Shown here: in pieces, positions 6,417 through 13,729 of the stretch
Position numbering within the stretch: the stretch's first letter is position 1
How the letters are laid out: every line of letters begins with the position of its first letter
Assembly (NCBI GenBank): GCA_903861235.1
Contig: CAIOTP010000225.1
Coordinates: 1-22,431 of the forward strand
Length of the DNA stretch: 22,431 nucleotides
DNA from: an uncultured bacterium
Lineage (GTDB): Bacteria; Planctomycetota; Phycisphaerae; Phycisphaerales; SM1A02
Reading direction: 5' to 3'
The notes under the pieces: model-generated
Database searches by the model: none
What the model was told of the DNA's origin: nothing
What the model saw: only the letters and a program-made list of their open reading frames with translations
Position numbers and translations under genes: made by a program

Positions 6417-8765
6417 TCAGCGCTGCGTCACGTCGACCACGCGGGCGCCACCCACGCTGCCGATCACGCGGCTCTTGAGGATCTTGCACACGCCATCCTC
6501 GAAGTGCATGTAGAGGACGATCAGCCGGCCGGAACCGCCTTCGGTGACCAGAAGGTCGTCGCTGCCGTTGTTGTCCCAGTCGCGCACGGCCTCGATCTTC
6601 CAGCGGCCACCGTCGATGCCGAGCTCGCGTGCATCCACCAGCCTGCCGCGACTGTCCATCCGCCAGATGGAGACCTCGTCGTTCGAGGGATCGCGGGTGA
6701 CGAGGTCGTCGGTGCCGTTGCCGTCGATGTCGCCCAGCCCCTCGATCACGGCGGTGGGCGCCGGGGAAGGAGCGGACGTCTGCTCGATGTCGCCGGAGAG
6801 CAGGTTCTGCTGCACGCGCCGCACCTCGCCCGAGGCCGCGTGTCGGATGTACATGCCGGAGATCATGGCGTGAGGCACCACGTTCCAGCCCGCTCCCGGG
6901 AGGGCGAAGGCGAATTCCCCGGCGATCTGACCGTTGCGCATCCGGAGCACGTGCACCTCGTTGTCGTCCGCGTCACGGGTGATGATGTCCTGCACGCCGT
7001 CGCCGTCGAAGTCGAGCGAGGCCACGATCGACTCCGAGGCGGTCAGGGGCCGAAGCTCGTTCTTGGCCAGGTAGTTGGTGCCGTCACGGAGCCAGGTCAC
7101 GATCTTGCCGGCGCCATCCCGCCAGATCAGGTCGCCGCTCGCGTCGCCGTTGACGTCGCCCATGCCCGCGAGCGTCCAGCTGGCTGGATAGGTGGCAAGC
7201 ACCTGCACCTGCGGGAAGCTTCCTTCCTGCACGCCGTCGGTCTGCACCCCGATCACCGTCTGCTGAATGCCCGCGTCCACCACCACGGTGTCCGTGACGG
7301 CGCCGAAGCTGGCGGTGAGCGGAGGAAGCTGCCTGGGTGCTCTGGGCCTGCCGCCGGAGCCGATGTTGCTCGAGGGATCGCTGGTCGACCCGCCGGCGAG
7401 CGGATCGGAGTTCTCGCCCGAGGATCCGGAGCCGCCGGAGCCTCCGGACCCGCCCGAGCCACCGGACCCGCTGTCCGGATTCGTGGTGCTGTCGTCTCGG
7501 GTGGCGCTGTCGCCGGTGTTCCCGCTCTGCCAGGCCATGGGGAAGGCGCCGCCGGTGGAGCCGCGGGGCAGCTCGCTGGAGATGGCGGCGGCCAGCCCGT
7601 TCGCGGAGACCGCGATGGCCTTGCCCGCGAACTGGCCGCGAGGCGTGCTCAGCGACCACAGATCGGTGGTGGATCGCTGCCACTGGCTGCTCGAATACTG
7701 GAACACGGCACCGATGCCCGAATCCGGGTTGGGCACGTCGTAGCCCGGAATGCCGACGGCGATCATGGGAGCGCCGCCAGGTCCGGCAGGCACGGCGACC
7801 AGCGAGTAGCCGAAGTTGTCGCCGGAACGCGGTGACTCGAGGCCGATCTCCACGCCGCTCGTCCAGGTTCCGTCGGCGCGACGATGGAACACGGTGGCCA
7901 CGCCCGCCTTGGAGAGCCCGTCGCGCGAGCGGTTGGGACTTCCGACCACCACGAACGATCCGCCGCTGGCCGCCGAGGCCCCGAAACCGTCGCCGATCAC
8001 GGTGGTGGGAGAGGAAAGCGAGGTGTCGAAGGCCCAGACGCCGGAGTTCCGCTTGAAGACCGAGGCGCGTCGATACCGCGAGGAGCCCGAGATGATCACG
8101 CCGTCACGAATGGAGACGTTCTGTCCCACCTGTTCCGACACGGCTGCGGCTGGGGCCACCAGCTTGGCCACCTGCGACCAGGATCCCGCGACGGACTCGA
8201 AGACATAGACGGCGCCCGTGCTCGTGGCCCCGTCGTTGGGCCGGCCCACCGCGATGACCGCAGGGGCGTCCACGGGCGTGTCCATGGAGATGCTCCAGCC
8301 GAAGAGCGCCGGGCGCGAAGGCTGTGGATCGGAGGCCTCCAGCACGGCCGTCTGTTCCCAGATGTCGCTGGCGGACCGTGTGAACACATAGGCGCGGCCT
8401 GCGAAGGAGTTGGATCCCCAGGAGCCCACGGCGAGCGTGTTGCCACGCAGGGCCACGGAGCAGCCGAAGACCTGGAAGACCAGGGGCCGAGGAGTGAACA
8501 GGGTCTGTCGATACACCCAGGTGCCGTTGTCGTTCTTGAACATGTGCACGGAGCCGGTGGACCGTGCAATGCCCACCGTGCTCTCGCTCGCACCCACGGC
8601 CATCCAGTCACCGTCGATGGCCACGCTGATGCCGAACTTCTCGTTCAGCAGCGGGGGGATGGCGTTCACCTTGCCCTGCGACACCCAGCCAGCTCTGGAC
8701 CACGGCGTGACCGCCAGACAGGCGAGGGCCACAAGGCATCGGAGCAGCGGCACGAGGCGGGTCAT
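6417..8765 (-). CDS. Exported FG-GAP propeller protein with Gly-Ser linker and VCBS calcium-loop repeats
   Basis: The 782-residue product begins with a signal peptide (hydrophobic core at about 5-19, likely cleavage after WSRA near residue 25). Seven FG-GAP-like repeats follow, starting near residues 44, 100, 155, 213, 261, 318 and 379, each of the form FGxSVA...AVG. This suggests a seven-bladed beta-propeller as in integrin-alpha heads. Residues 432-449 are a Gly-Gly-Ser linker. The C-terminal half has four VCBS/FG-GAP calcium loops: DVNGDASGD (537-545), DFDGDGVQD (585-593), DIDGNGTDD (679-687) and DWDNNGSDD (729-737). A fifth unit near 630-650 has lost its loop. A surface or periplasmic binding role is likely; the ligand is unknown. 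The ATG at 8765 was chosen because it directly precedes the signal peptide. It is preceded at the six-base spacing by AATGAT, one mismatch from TANNNT. Confidence 0.85.
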   Translation of the reverse strand: MTRLVPLLRCLVALACLAVTPWSRAGWVSQGKVNAIPPLLNEKFGISVAIDGDWMAVGASESTVGIARSTGSVHMFKNDNGTWVYRQTLFTPRPLVFQVFGCSVALRGNTLAVGSWGSNSFAGRAYVFTRSASDIWEQTAVLEASDPQPSRPALFGWSISMDTPVDAPAVIAVGRPNDGATSTGAVYVFESVAGSWSQVAKLVAPAAAVSEQVGQNVSIRDGVIISGSSRYRRASVFKRNSGVWAFDTSLSSPTTVIGDGFGASAASGGSFVVVGSPNRSRDGLSKAGVATVFHRRADGTWTSGVEIGLESPRSGDNFGYSLVAVPAGPGGAPMIAVGIPGYDVPNPDSGIGAVFQYSSSQWQRSTTDLWSLSTPRGQFAGKAIAVSANGLAAAISSELPRGSTGGAFPMAWQSGNTGDSATRDDSTTNPDSGSGGSGGSGGSGGSGSSGENSDPLAGGSTSDPSSNIGSGGRPRAPRQLPPLTASFGAVTDTVVVDAGIQQTVIGVQTDGVQEGSFPQVQVLATYPASWTLAGMGDVNGDASGDLIWRDGAGKIVTWLRDGTNYLAKNELRPLTASESIVASLDFDGDGVQDIITRDADDNEVHVLRMRNGQIAGEFAFALPGAGWNVVPHAMISGMYIRHAASGEVRRVQQNLLSGDIEQTSAPSPAPTAVIEGLGDIDGNGTDDLVTRDPSNDEVSIWRMDSRGRLVDARELGIDGGRWKIEAVRDWDNNGSDDLLVTEGGSGRLIVLYMHFEDGVCKILKSRVIGSVGGARVVDVTQR
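7419..7472 (-). repeat. Gly-Gly-Ser linker-coding tandem repeat
   Basis: Nine-base units encoding Gly-Gly-Ser repeat here and produce a flexible linker at residues 432-449. It separates the FG-GAP propeller from the VCBS half of the protein. Such near-perfect short repeats are prone to slippage, so copy number may vary between strains. The surrounding sequence, rich in Ser, Gly, Asp and Asn, extends the disordered region to about residue 475. Confidence 0.8.
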
Positions 8766-8959
8766 GGGGTCATCATTCGATCCGGTGCGAGCGGGCGGAA
8801 GGGTGCGGAGATTCTCCAAAGCATGATTCGGTCCTGCGCCGGTCCGCCTGAGAGGCAAGGTGGCGGAATTGGGGAAAGAGGGCCGCTCCGAGCGTGAACA
8901 GTTATGAGACTGTGCCTGTTTTGTGCATCCGGAGGGGTTCAAACCAATAACCCCCCCTC
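8766..8959. promoter_or_regulatory. Divergent intergenic region between two exported-protein genes
   Basis: These 194 bases separate divergent genes and must hold promoters for both, but I see no clear -35/-10 pair. At the six-base spacing typical of this window, the plus gene has TAACCC (8948-8953) and the minus gene AATGAT (8771-8776), each one mismatch from TANNNT. GAGGGG at 8932-8937 can pair with CCCCTC at 8954-8959, placing a hairpin against the plus start codon. An AT-richer patch lies at about 8895-8927. No small gene is supported here. Confidence 0.4.
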
Positions 8960-10657
8960 ATGGCCGTTGTCCACATCATGCGTCTTCCGCTCCTGTCCCT
9001 CTCGTTCCTGTTGCTCGCATCGCCGGTCCTTGCCCAGGATGCGCCCCCGCAGAACGGTGGACGCGCGCGGGATCGTGGTGGAGAGCGTGGAGGCGACCGC
9101 GGCGGCAACCGCATGTTCGGCCCCATGGGGCGGTCGCTCGATTCCGTGACCGAGATGCGGGAGCAGTTCCAGCCGGCCCTGGGACGCCGCGATGTGGCGC
9201 TGATCCGGGATGAACTCGGACTCGACGAGACGCAGCTGACCATCGTGGAGACCCTGATCGACGACTACGACACGCAGTTCAACGAGGCCAGCGACAAGGC
9301 GCAGCAGGCCCAGCGGGACCTCATGAGGCAGATGTTCCAGAGCTTCATGGCCGGCAACGCGCGTGAGCAGTGGCAGCAGTCGTTCCAGAAGATCCAGGCC
9401 GACCTGGAGCAGATGGCGGTCGAGGCGGGCGGCGAGCTTCCGCCCGAGACGCGTCGCCAGTACTTCCGCGAGCAGATGCAGAAGATGTCCGAGGAGATGC
9501 AGAAGGAGCGCGAGGCCAGCGGCGCCGCCGCAGAGACCCGCCGCATCGCCTCGGAGATGGTGAAGGCCGCGGAGGCCTGGCGACGGGAGCGCACCCGCCT
9601 GGAGACGCAGATCATGGAGGGCGTGCGGTCCTCCCTTCAGGGCGACCAGCCGCTTCGTTGGGAGGGCTTCGAGCGGTTCCTCCGTCGGGAGAAGTCCCTG
9701 GGTCGAGGCCGGCTGAGCGGGGAGAGCGTGAACCTTTTCGCGGTGATCGACGAGGCGGGACTGACCCCGGAGCAGATCGAGGCGATCCAGCCCCTGCTGA
9801 ACGACTACGAATTCCGACTCGACGAGGCCCTGAAGCGCCGCAACGCCTTCATGGCCCAGAACGAGGTCAAGGCCCTCAAGGCCATCCAGGAGGGCGACGC
9901 GAAGTCCATGGAGCAGCTGGCGGAGCGCATGATCGACCTCCGGAACTCGGTGCGGAACGTGCACGAGGAGTTCCGCACGCTGATCGTGGCGGCACTGCCA
10001 CCCGAGGACGCCCAGCGCGTGGAGAAGGCGGCGCTGCTGGCGGCCTACGGTCGGGTGTACCGGCCCACGCGCGCCGAGCGCGCGTTCGAGGTGGCGATGA
10101 AGCTCGAGGACCTGACACCGGACCAGCGGAAGGCGGTGGAGGAGCTCGTCTCCCTCTACGGCATCGAGGTGCAGGGACTGAACCAGCGAATCGCCGCGAG
10201 CATCCGCAAGAGCGAGCCTGATCGCATGAAGCAGGAGGCGGTCCGGGCCAGCGGTCTGCTGAACGGCGCGTCCCGCTTCTTCGACGGGCCGCCGGAGGAT
10301 CCGGCCGAGGCGCTCTTCGAGAAGCGCGGCGAGATGACCGACGGGTACGTGAAGCGCCTGTCCGCCATGCTCACCCCCGAGCAGGCGGCCAAGCTGCCGC
10401 AGGGCACCGGGCGAGACGACGGCCGCCGCCAGGGCCCGTTCGGCTCGTGGACCATCGCCGACATGCCGGAGGAGGTCCGTGCCGGGGCCAAGACCGCCGA
10501 CAAGGACGGCAACGGCATCCTGGAGGGCGACGAGCGCCGTGAATTCATGCGAGGCATGCGACCGCCCGACGCCGGTGGGGGCCAGGGCGAGGGAGGCGGC
10601 CAGGGTCGCGAGGGCCGTCGTCGCGACGGTGGCGGGCGGACGCCCCCGACCAGCTGA
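8960..10657 (+). CDS. Exported helical protein with LTxxQ-type repeats and a C-terminal EF-hand
   Basis: The 565-residue product has a signal peptide (hydrophobic core about residues 9-22, cleavage likely after PVLA near 25). A short Arg-Gly-Asp-rich low-complexity stretch follows at about 33-51. The body is charged and predicted helical. A unit of the form L(T/D)xxQ followed by a helix recurs near residues 83-114, 263-294 and 379-413, with a shorter LTPEQ at 471-475; similar LTxxQ motifs mark the Spy/CpxP periplasmic family. Residues 514-525 (DKDGNGILEGDE) form a canonical EF-hand calcium loop with D1, D3, N5 and E12. The tail is Gly/Arg-rich. The function is unknown; a periplasmic chaperone-like or calcium-sensing role is a guess. 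An alternative start at ATG 8978 would give a shorter but equally good signal peptide. Confidence 0.75.
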   Translation: MAVVHIMRLPLLSLSFLLLASPVLAQDAPPQNGGRARDRGGERGGDRGGNRMFGPMGRSLDSVTEMREQFQPALGRRDVALIRDELGLDETQLTIVETLIDDYDTQFNEASDKAQQAQRDLMRQMFQSFMAGNAREQWQQSFQKIQADLEQMAVEAGGELPPETRRQYFREQMQKMSEEMQKEREASGAAAETRRIASEMVKAAEAWRRERTRLETQIMEGVRSSLQGDQPLRWEGFERFLRREKSLGRGRLSGESVNLFAVIDEAGLTPEQIEAIQPLLNDYEFRLDEALKRRNAFMAQNEVKALKAIQEGDAKSMEQLAERMIDLRNSVRNVHEEFRTLIVAALPPEDAQRVEKAALLAAYGRVYRPTRAERAFEVAMKLEDLTPDQRKAVEELVSLYGIEVQGLNQRIAASIRKSEPDRMKQEAVRASGLLNGASRFFDGPPEDPAEALFEKRGEMTDGYVKRLSAMLTPEQAAKLPQGTGRDDGRRQGPFGSWTIADMPEEVRAGAKTADKDGNGILEGDERREFMRGMRPPDAGGGQGEGGGQGREGRRRDGGGRTPPTS

Positions 10658-10686
10658 ACGTCCGGCTTTCACGGCAGGGCACGCGG

Positions 10687-10692
10687 TACGCT
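10687..10692 (+). promoter_or_regulatory. Putative -10 element (TACGCT), leaderless start of the Gfo/Idh/MocA gene
   Basis: TACGCT ends six bases before the ATG at 10699. No Shine-Dalgarno sequence lies between, so a leaderless transcript is expected. TTTCAC at 10667-10672 is a poor -35 candidate because the spacer is only 14 bases. Confidence 0.55.
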
Positions 10693-10698
10693 GGCCGC

Positions 10699-12126
10699 AT
10701 GCGACGCAGCGACAAGCCACTTCCTGCGGAATCCCCGAGCGATCGTCCGGCCATCACGCGCCGTCAGTTCGTGCGCGGAGCCGCGGCCATGGCCGCCATG
10801 CCTCTTCTCCCCAGGATCTGGTCGCCGGGCCGGCAGATGCCCGGCGGTTCGCTTCGCGTGGCCAAGATCGGCGTGGCGGGCATGGGCGAGAGCGACCTGC
10901 GGGAGATCGTGGGGCATCCGGCGGTGCGCATCGCCGCGGTGTGCGACGTCGACGCTCGGCATCGCGAAGCCATGAAGAAGCGTTTCCCCGACGCACCATG
11001 GTTCTCCGACTGGCGGGAGCTGCTCGGCAGCATGTCGGACAAGATCGACGCCGTGGTGGTGAGCACCCCCGACCACATGCACGCTCCGATCAGCATGTCG
11101 GCCATGAACCTGGGCAAGCACGTCTACTGCCAGAAGCCGCTGGGGCATTCGGCGCTCGAGAATCGAAGGCTCGCGGACTTCGCGGCCTCGCACCCCAAGG
11201 TGGTCACGCAGATGGGCACGCAACGCTCCGCCATGCCCGGTCGCCGGCAGCAGCTGATGCTGCTCCGCGAAGGCGCGATCGGACGCTTCAAGGCGATCCA
11301 CGCGTGGAGCGACCGTCCGATGGGCTGGTGGCCCCAGGGCGGACCGCGGCCCACGAATGCGCAGCCGGCGCCGGAGTGGCTCTCGTGGGACCTGTTCCTG
11401 GGCGTGGCGCCGCAGCGGCCGTACGTGCCGGACGCCTACCACCCGTTCATGTGGCGCGGCACCTACGACTTCGGCTGCGGGGCGCTCGGCGACATGGGGT
11501 GTCACATCCTGGACTACCCGTTCCTCGCCGCGGGGCTCGGACTGCCGACCCGCGTGCGTGTCGACGCCAAGGACTCCACCGACGACCAGTACCCGACGCA
11601 GGAGAAGATCACGCTCACCTACGCCGGCACCGACCGGACGGCGGGCGGCGAGATCGACATCACCTGGTACGACGGCGGGCTGCGTCCCTCGAACGCGTCG
11701 CTTGGCATTCCCGACGGCGTCGACATCCGCGGCAACGCGGTGGTGGTGATCGGCGAGAAGGGCACCATGCTGTGCCCGCTCGATCCGGAGCACGACAAGC
11801 AGGGCAAGCTGACCCTTTCCGACGAGCCACTGGTCTGGGACGCCGACCGAAAGGCCGTGTGGCTGAACTTGCCGGGGATGCCGCGATGGAACCACTGGCA
11901 TCGCTGGATCGACGGGTGTCTGAAGGGCGAGCAGCCCGAAGCCAACTTCGCCTTCGCGGGCAAGCTCTGCGAGAGCCTGAGCGTGGGTGCTGCGGCGAGT
12001 CGGTTCCCGAACCGGACCTTCACCTACGACGCCAAGGCGATCGCCTTCCCCGAGGAGCCGGCCGCCGCCGCGCTGCTTCGCAAGCGGTATCGCGACGGCT
12101 GGCAGGTGAAGGGTCTGGAGGCCTGA
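10699..12126 (+). CDS. Gfo/Idh/MocA-family oxidoreductase with Tat signal
   Basis: The 475-residue product opens with a twin-arginine signal: TRRQFVRG at 20-27 followed by an Ala/Met-rich hydrophobic stretch. It should be exported folded, with its NAD(P) cofactor. The Rossmann domain starts at about residue 52 with KIGVAGMG, and STPDHMHA lies at 122-129. The usual EKP catalytic motif appears as QKP (CQKPLGH, 144-150), a variant I recall in planctomycete members of the family. GALGDMGCHILDYPF at 261-275 is the conserved C-terminal-domain segment. Relatives act on sugars or inositols as dehydrogenases or as redox-assisted glycosidases; the substrate here is unknown. It is transcribed alone: a -10 hexamer precedes it, and a convergent gene ends six bases past its stop. 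Confidence 0.9.
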   Translation: MRRSDKPLPAESPSDRPAITRRQFVRGAAAMAAMPLLPRIWSPGRQMPGGSLRVAKIGVAGMGESDLREIVGHPAVRIAAVCDVDARHREAMKKRFPDAPWFSDWRELLGSMSDKIDAVVVSTPDHMHAPISMSAMNLGKHVYCQKPLGHSALENRRLADFAASHPKVVTQMGTQRSAMPGRRQQLMLLREGAIGRFKAIHAWSDRPMGWWPQGGPRPTNAQPAPEWLSWDLFLGVAPQRPYVPDAYHPFMWRGTYDFGCGALGDMGCHILDYPFLAAGLGLPTRVRVDAKDSTDDQYPTQEKITLTYAGTDRTAGGEIDITWYDGGLRPSNASLGIPDGVDIRGNAVVVIGEKGTMLCPLDPEHDKQGKLTLSDEPLVWDADRKAVWLNLPGMPRWNHWHRWIDGCLKGEQPEANFAFAGKLCESLSVGAAASRFPNRTFTYDAKAIAFPEEPAAAALLRKRYRDGWQVKGLEA

Positions 12127-12132
12127 GCGGGC

Positions 12133-12564
12133 TCAGCGCTCGCGGACCACCTCGGGCAGCGTGCAGACGAAGCCCAGGAGCGGGCTCTTCTCGTCGAACT
12201 GGGCCTGCACGAGCACGATGGGCGTGGGCTGGTAGTAGCGGAACCATCCGCCCTCGAAGGGAGCCTCGCCTCGCTCGTCCCAGAAGCGGTCGAGCGGGAC
12301 CTCCAGCGTCTGGCCGCTGGCCAGCGTGTCCACATGAGTCACATACCGCTGGTTGAGCCAAAGGTCGAAGTTGGCGTAGCCGTTCGCCGTGGCGTTGACC
12401 AGGCGGATGCTGTGCGGCCCCGGAATCACCTGCACCTGCGCCACGGAGCCCTGGGGAAGCTGTCGTGGGTAGGGCCGCGTGGCCTTCTGGGGCTCGTACG
12501 CCACCGTCTGGCAGCCCCAGGCGACCGTGACAAGCAGAAGGATGGGCAGGGCAGGGCTGGTCAC
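12133..12564 (-). CDS. Small putative lipoprotein of unknown function
   Basis: I do not recognise this 143-residue protein. It begins at GTG with a hydrophobic segment ending in Cys18 (VTVAWGC), which looks like a lipoprotein signal. However, the lipobox is imperfect: Ala-Trp-Gly before the Cys, where Leu-Ala/Ser-Gly is usual. The mature part is rich in beta-strand-like sequence with many aromatics (GGWFRYYQPTP, NFDLWLNQRYV) and fits a small folded envelope domain. The GTG at 12564 is chosen over longer upstream starts because TATCCT lies six bases before it and the signal sequence begins there. Upstream starts would overlap the divergent dus gene. It converges on the oxidoreductase gene with a six-base gap. 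Confidence 0.6.
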   Translation of the reverse strand: MTSPALPILLLVTVAWGCQTVAYEPQKATRPYPRQLPQGSVAQVQVIPGPHSIRLVNATANGYANFDLWLNQRYVTHVDTLASGQTLEVPLDRFWDERGEAPFEGGWFRYYQPTPIVLVQAQFDEKSPLLGFVCTLPEVVRER

Positions 12565-12570
12565 GCCGTC

Positions 12571-12593
12571 AGGATAGCGGTGTGCGCTATCCT
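12571..12593. promoter_or_regulatory. Symmetric palindrome carrying back-to-back -10 elements
   Basis: A perfect 9-bp inverted repeat (AGGATAGCG at 12571-12579, CGCTATCCT at 12585-12593, five-base spacer) fills most of the 37-base gap between two divergent genes. Each arm contains TATCCT reading outward. On the minus strand it ends six bases before the GTG at 12564; on the plus strand it ends eight bases before the ATG at 12602. The element could be a bidirectional promoter and also an operator for a dimeric repressor. Confidence 0.6.
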
Positions 12594-12601
12594 TCAGGCC
12601 C

Positions 12602-13729
12602 ATGAGCGTGGAGCTTGACCCGGCACCCCGACTGCAGCGAGAGCTCTCCGCCACGCCGGCGGAACTGGCCCGTCGCGCCGTGGTGGATCCGCGCATTCGG
12701 GCGCTGGTTCCGGCCTTCGACGCACCCTTCTTCCAGGCGGGACTTGCGGGCTACAGCGACGGCGCCATGCGGCTGGTGGCCCGCGCGCATGGAGCGCCCT
12801 TCTGCATCACCGAGGCGCTGCTCGATCGCACCCTGCTGCTGGGGGGCAAGGGCCGACGCAAGGAGGATCCGGACCTGATCGCCAGCGAGTGCGGACTGGG
12901 CGATGTGGCGGACAACCAGGTGGCAGGCCTGGACGACCACCCGATCGCGGGTCAGGTGATGGGCACGAACCCCGACGAGATGGCCGCCGCCGCGGCGCTG
13001 CTGGTGCGGATGGGTTACGACGTGGTGGACGTGAACATGGCCTGCCCGGTGAAGAAGATCCGCAGCAGCAGTCGGGGCGGCCATTTCCTGCGCGAGCCCC
13101 AGGCGGCGATGGAGGTGCTGCGGGCCGTGCGACAGGCGGTTCCCCCGCAGGTCCCCTGCACCGTGAAGCTTCGTCGGAGCTGGGACGACACTCCCGAGAT
13201 GGTTCACGCCTTCGAGCGCGTGTTCGATGCCGTCTACCAGCTGGGCTACGCCTGGGCCACCGTGCACGGGCGCACCGTGGTCCAGAAGTACGAGGGATAC
13301 GCCAAGTGGGAGGTGCTCCGCGAGGTGGTGCGCCGGCACCCTGACCGGCTGGTGTTCGGCAGCGGGGACATCTGGAGCGCCGAGGACATCTTCGCCATGC
13401 TGGATTTCTGCGGCGTGCATGCGGTGAGCGTGGCGCGTGGCTGCATCGGCAACCCCTGGATCTTCCGGCAGGCGCGCGACCTGATGGCCGGTCGCCCGCC
13501 GCGTCCGCCCACCTTGGTGGAGCAGCGTCGGGCGCTGCTGGATCACTGTCGCTTCGCGGAGACCATTCATGGTGAACGCAGCGCCGGCCGCCGCATGCGG
13601 AAGTTCGGCATCAAGTTCGCCGCGCACCATGGACGGGCCCAGGAAGTGAAGGACGCCTTCATCCGCTGCGAGACCATGGTGGAGTGGCGAGGCGTGATCG
13701 ACGCGTTCTACGGCGCCGGTCCGGTCTGA
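12602..13729 (+). CDS. dusB: tRNA-dihydrouridine synthase, DusB type
   Basis: The enzyme uses FMN and NADPH to reduce uridine to dihydrouridine in tRNA. The 375-residue product shows the Dus hallmarks: a variant of the N-terminal FMN-binding segment (FFQAGLAGYSDGAMR, 43-57), the catalytic Cys148 in VNMACPVKKI, VHGRT near 220 for FMN phosphate contacts, GSGDIWSAEDI, and GCIGNPWIF. The first is changed from the common LAPMAGVTD form, so substrate position or subclass may differ from E. coli DusB, but the remaining motifs fit well. The N-terminal 35 residues are an extension. The start ATG at 12602 has TATCCT eight bases before it. The 3' end overlaps the convergent FG-GAP gene by 22 bases. The subtype symbol is less certain than the family. 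Confidence 0.88.
   Translation: MSVELDPAPRLQRELSATPAELARRAVVDPRIRALVPAFDAPFFQAGLAGYSDGAMRLVARAHGAPFCITEALLDRTLLLGGKGRRKEDPDLIASECGLGDVADNQVAGLDDHPIAGQVMGTNPDEMAAAAALLVRMGYDVVDVNMACPVKKIRSSSRGGHFLREPQAAMEVLRAVRQAVPPQVPCTVKLRRSWDDTPEMVHAFERVFDAVYQLGYAWATVHGRTVVQKYEGYAKWEVLREVVRRHPDRLVFGSGDIWSAEDIFAMLDFCGVHAVSVARGCIGNPWIFRQARDLMAGRPPRPPTLVEQRRALLDHCRFAETIHGERSAGRRMRKFGIKFAAHHGRAQEVKDAFIRCETMVEWRGVIDAFYGAGPV

Noticed and set aside
6504..7835. Plus-strand open frame opposite the first FG-GAP gene
   Set aside because: It mirrors the repeats and linker of the minus-strand gene, which has a signal peptide and clear FG-GAP and VCBS motifs.
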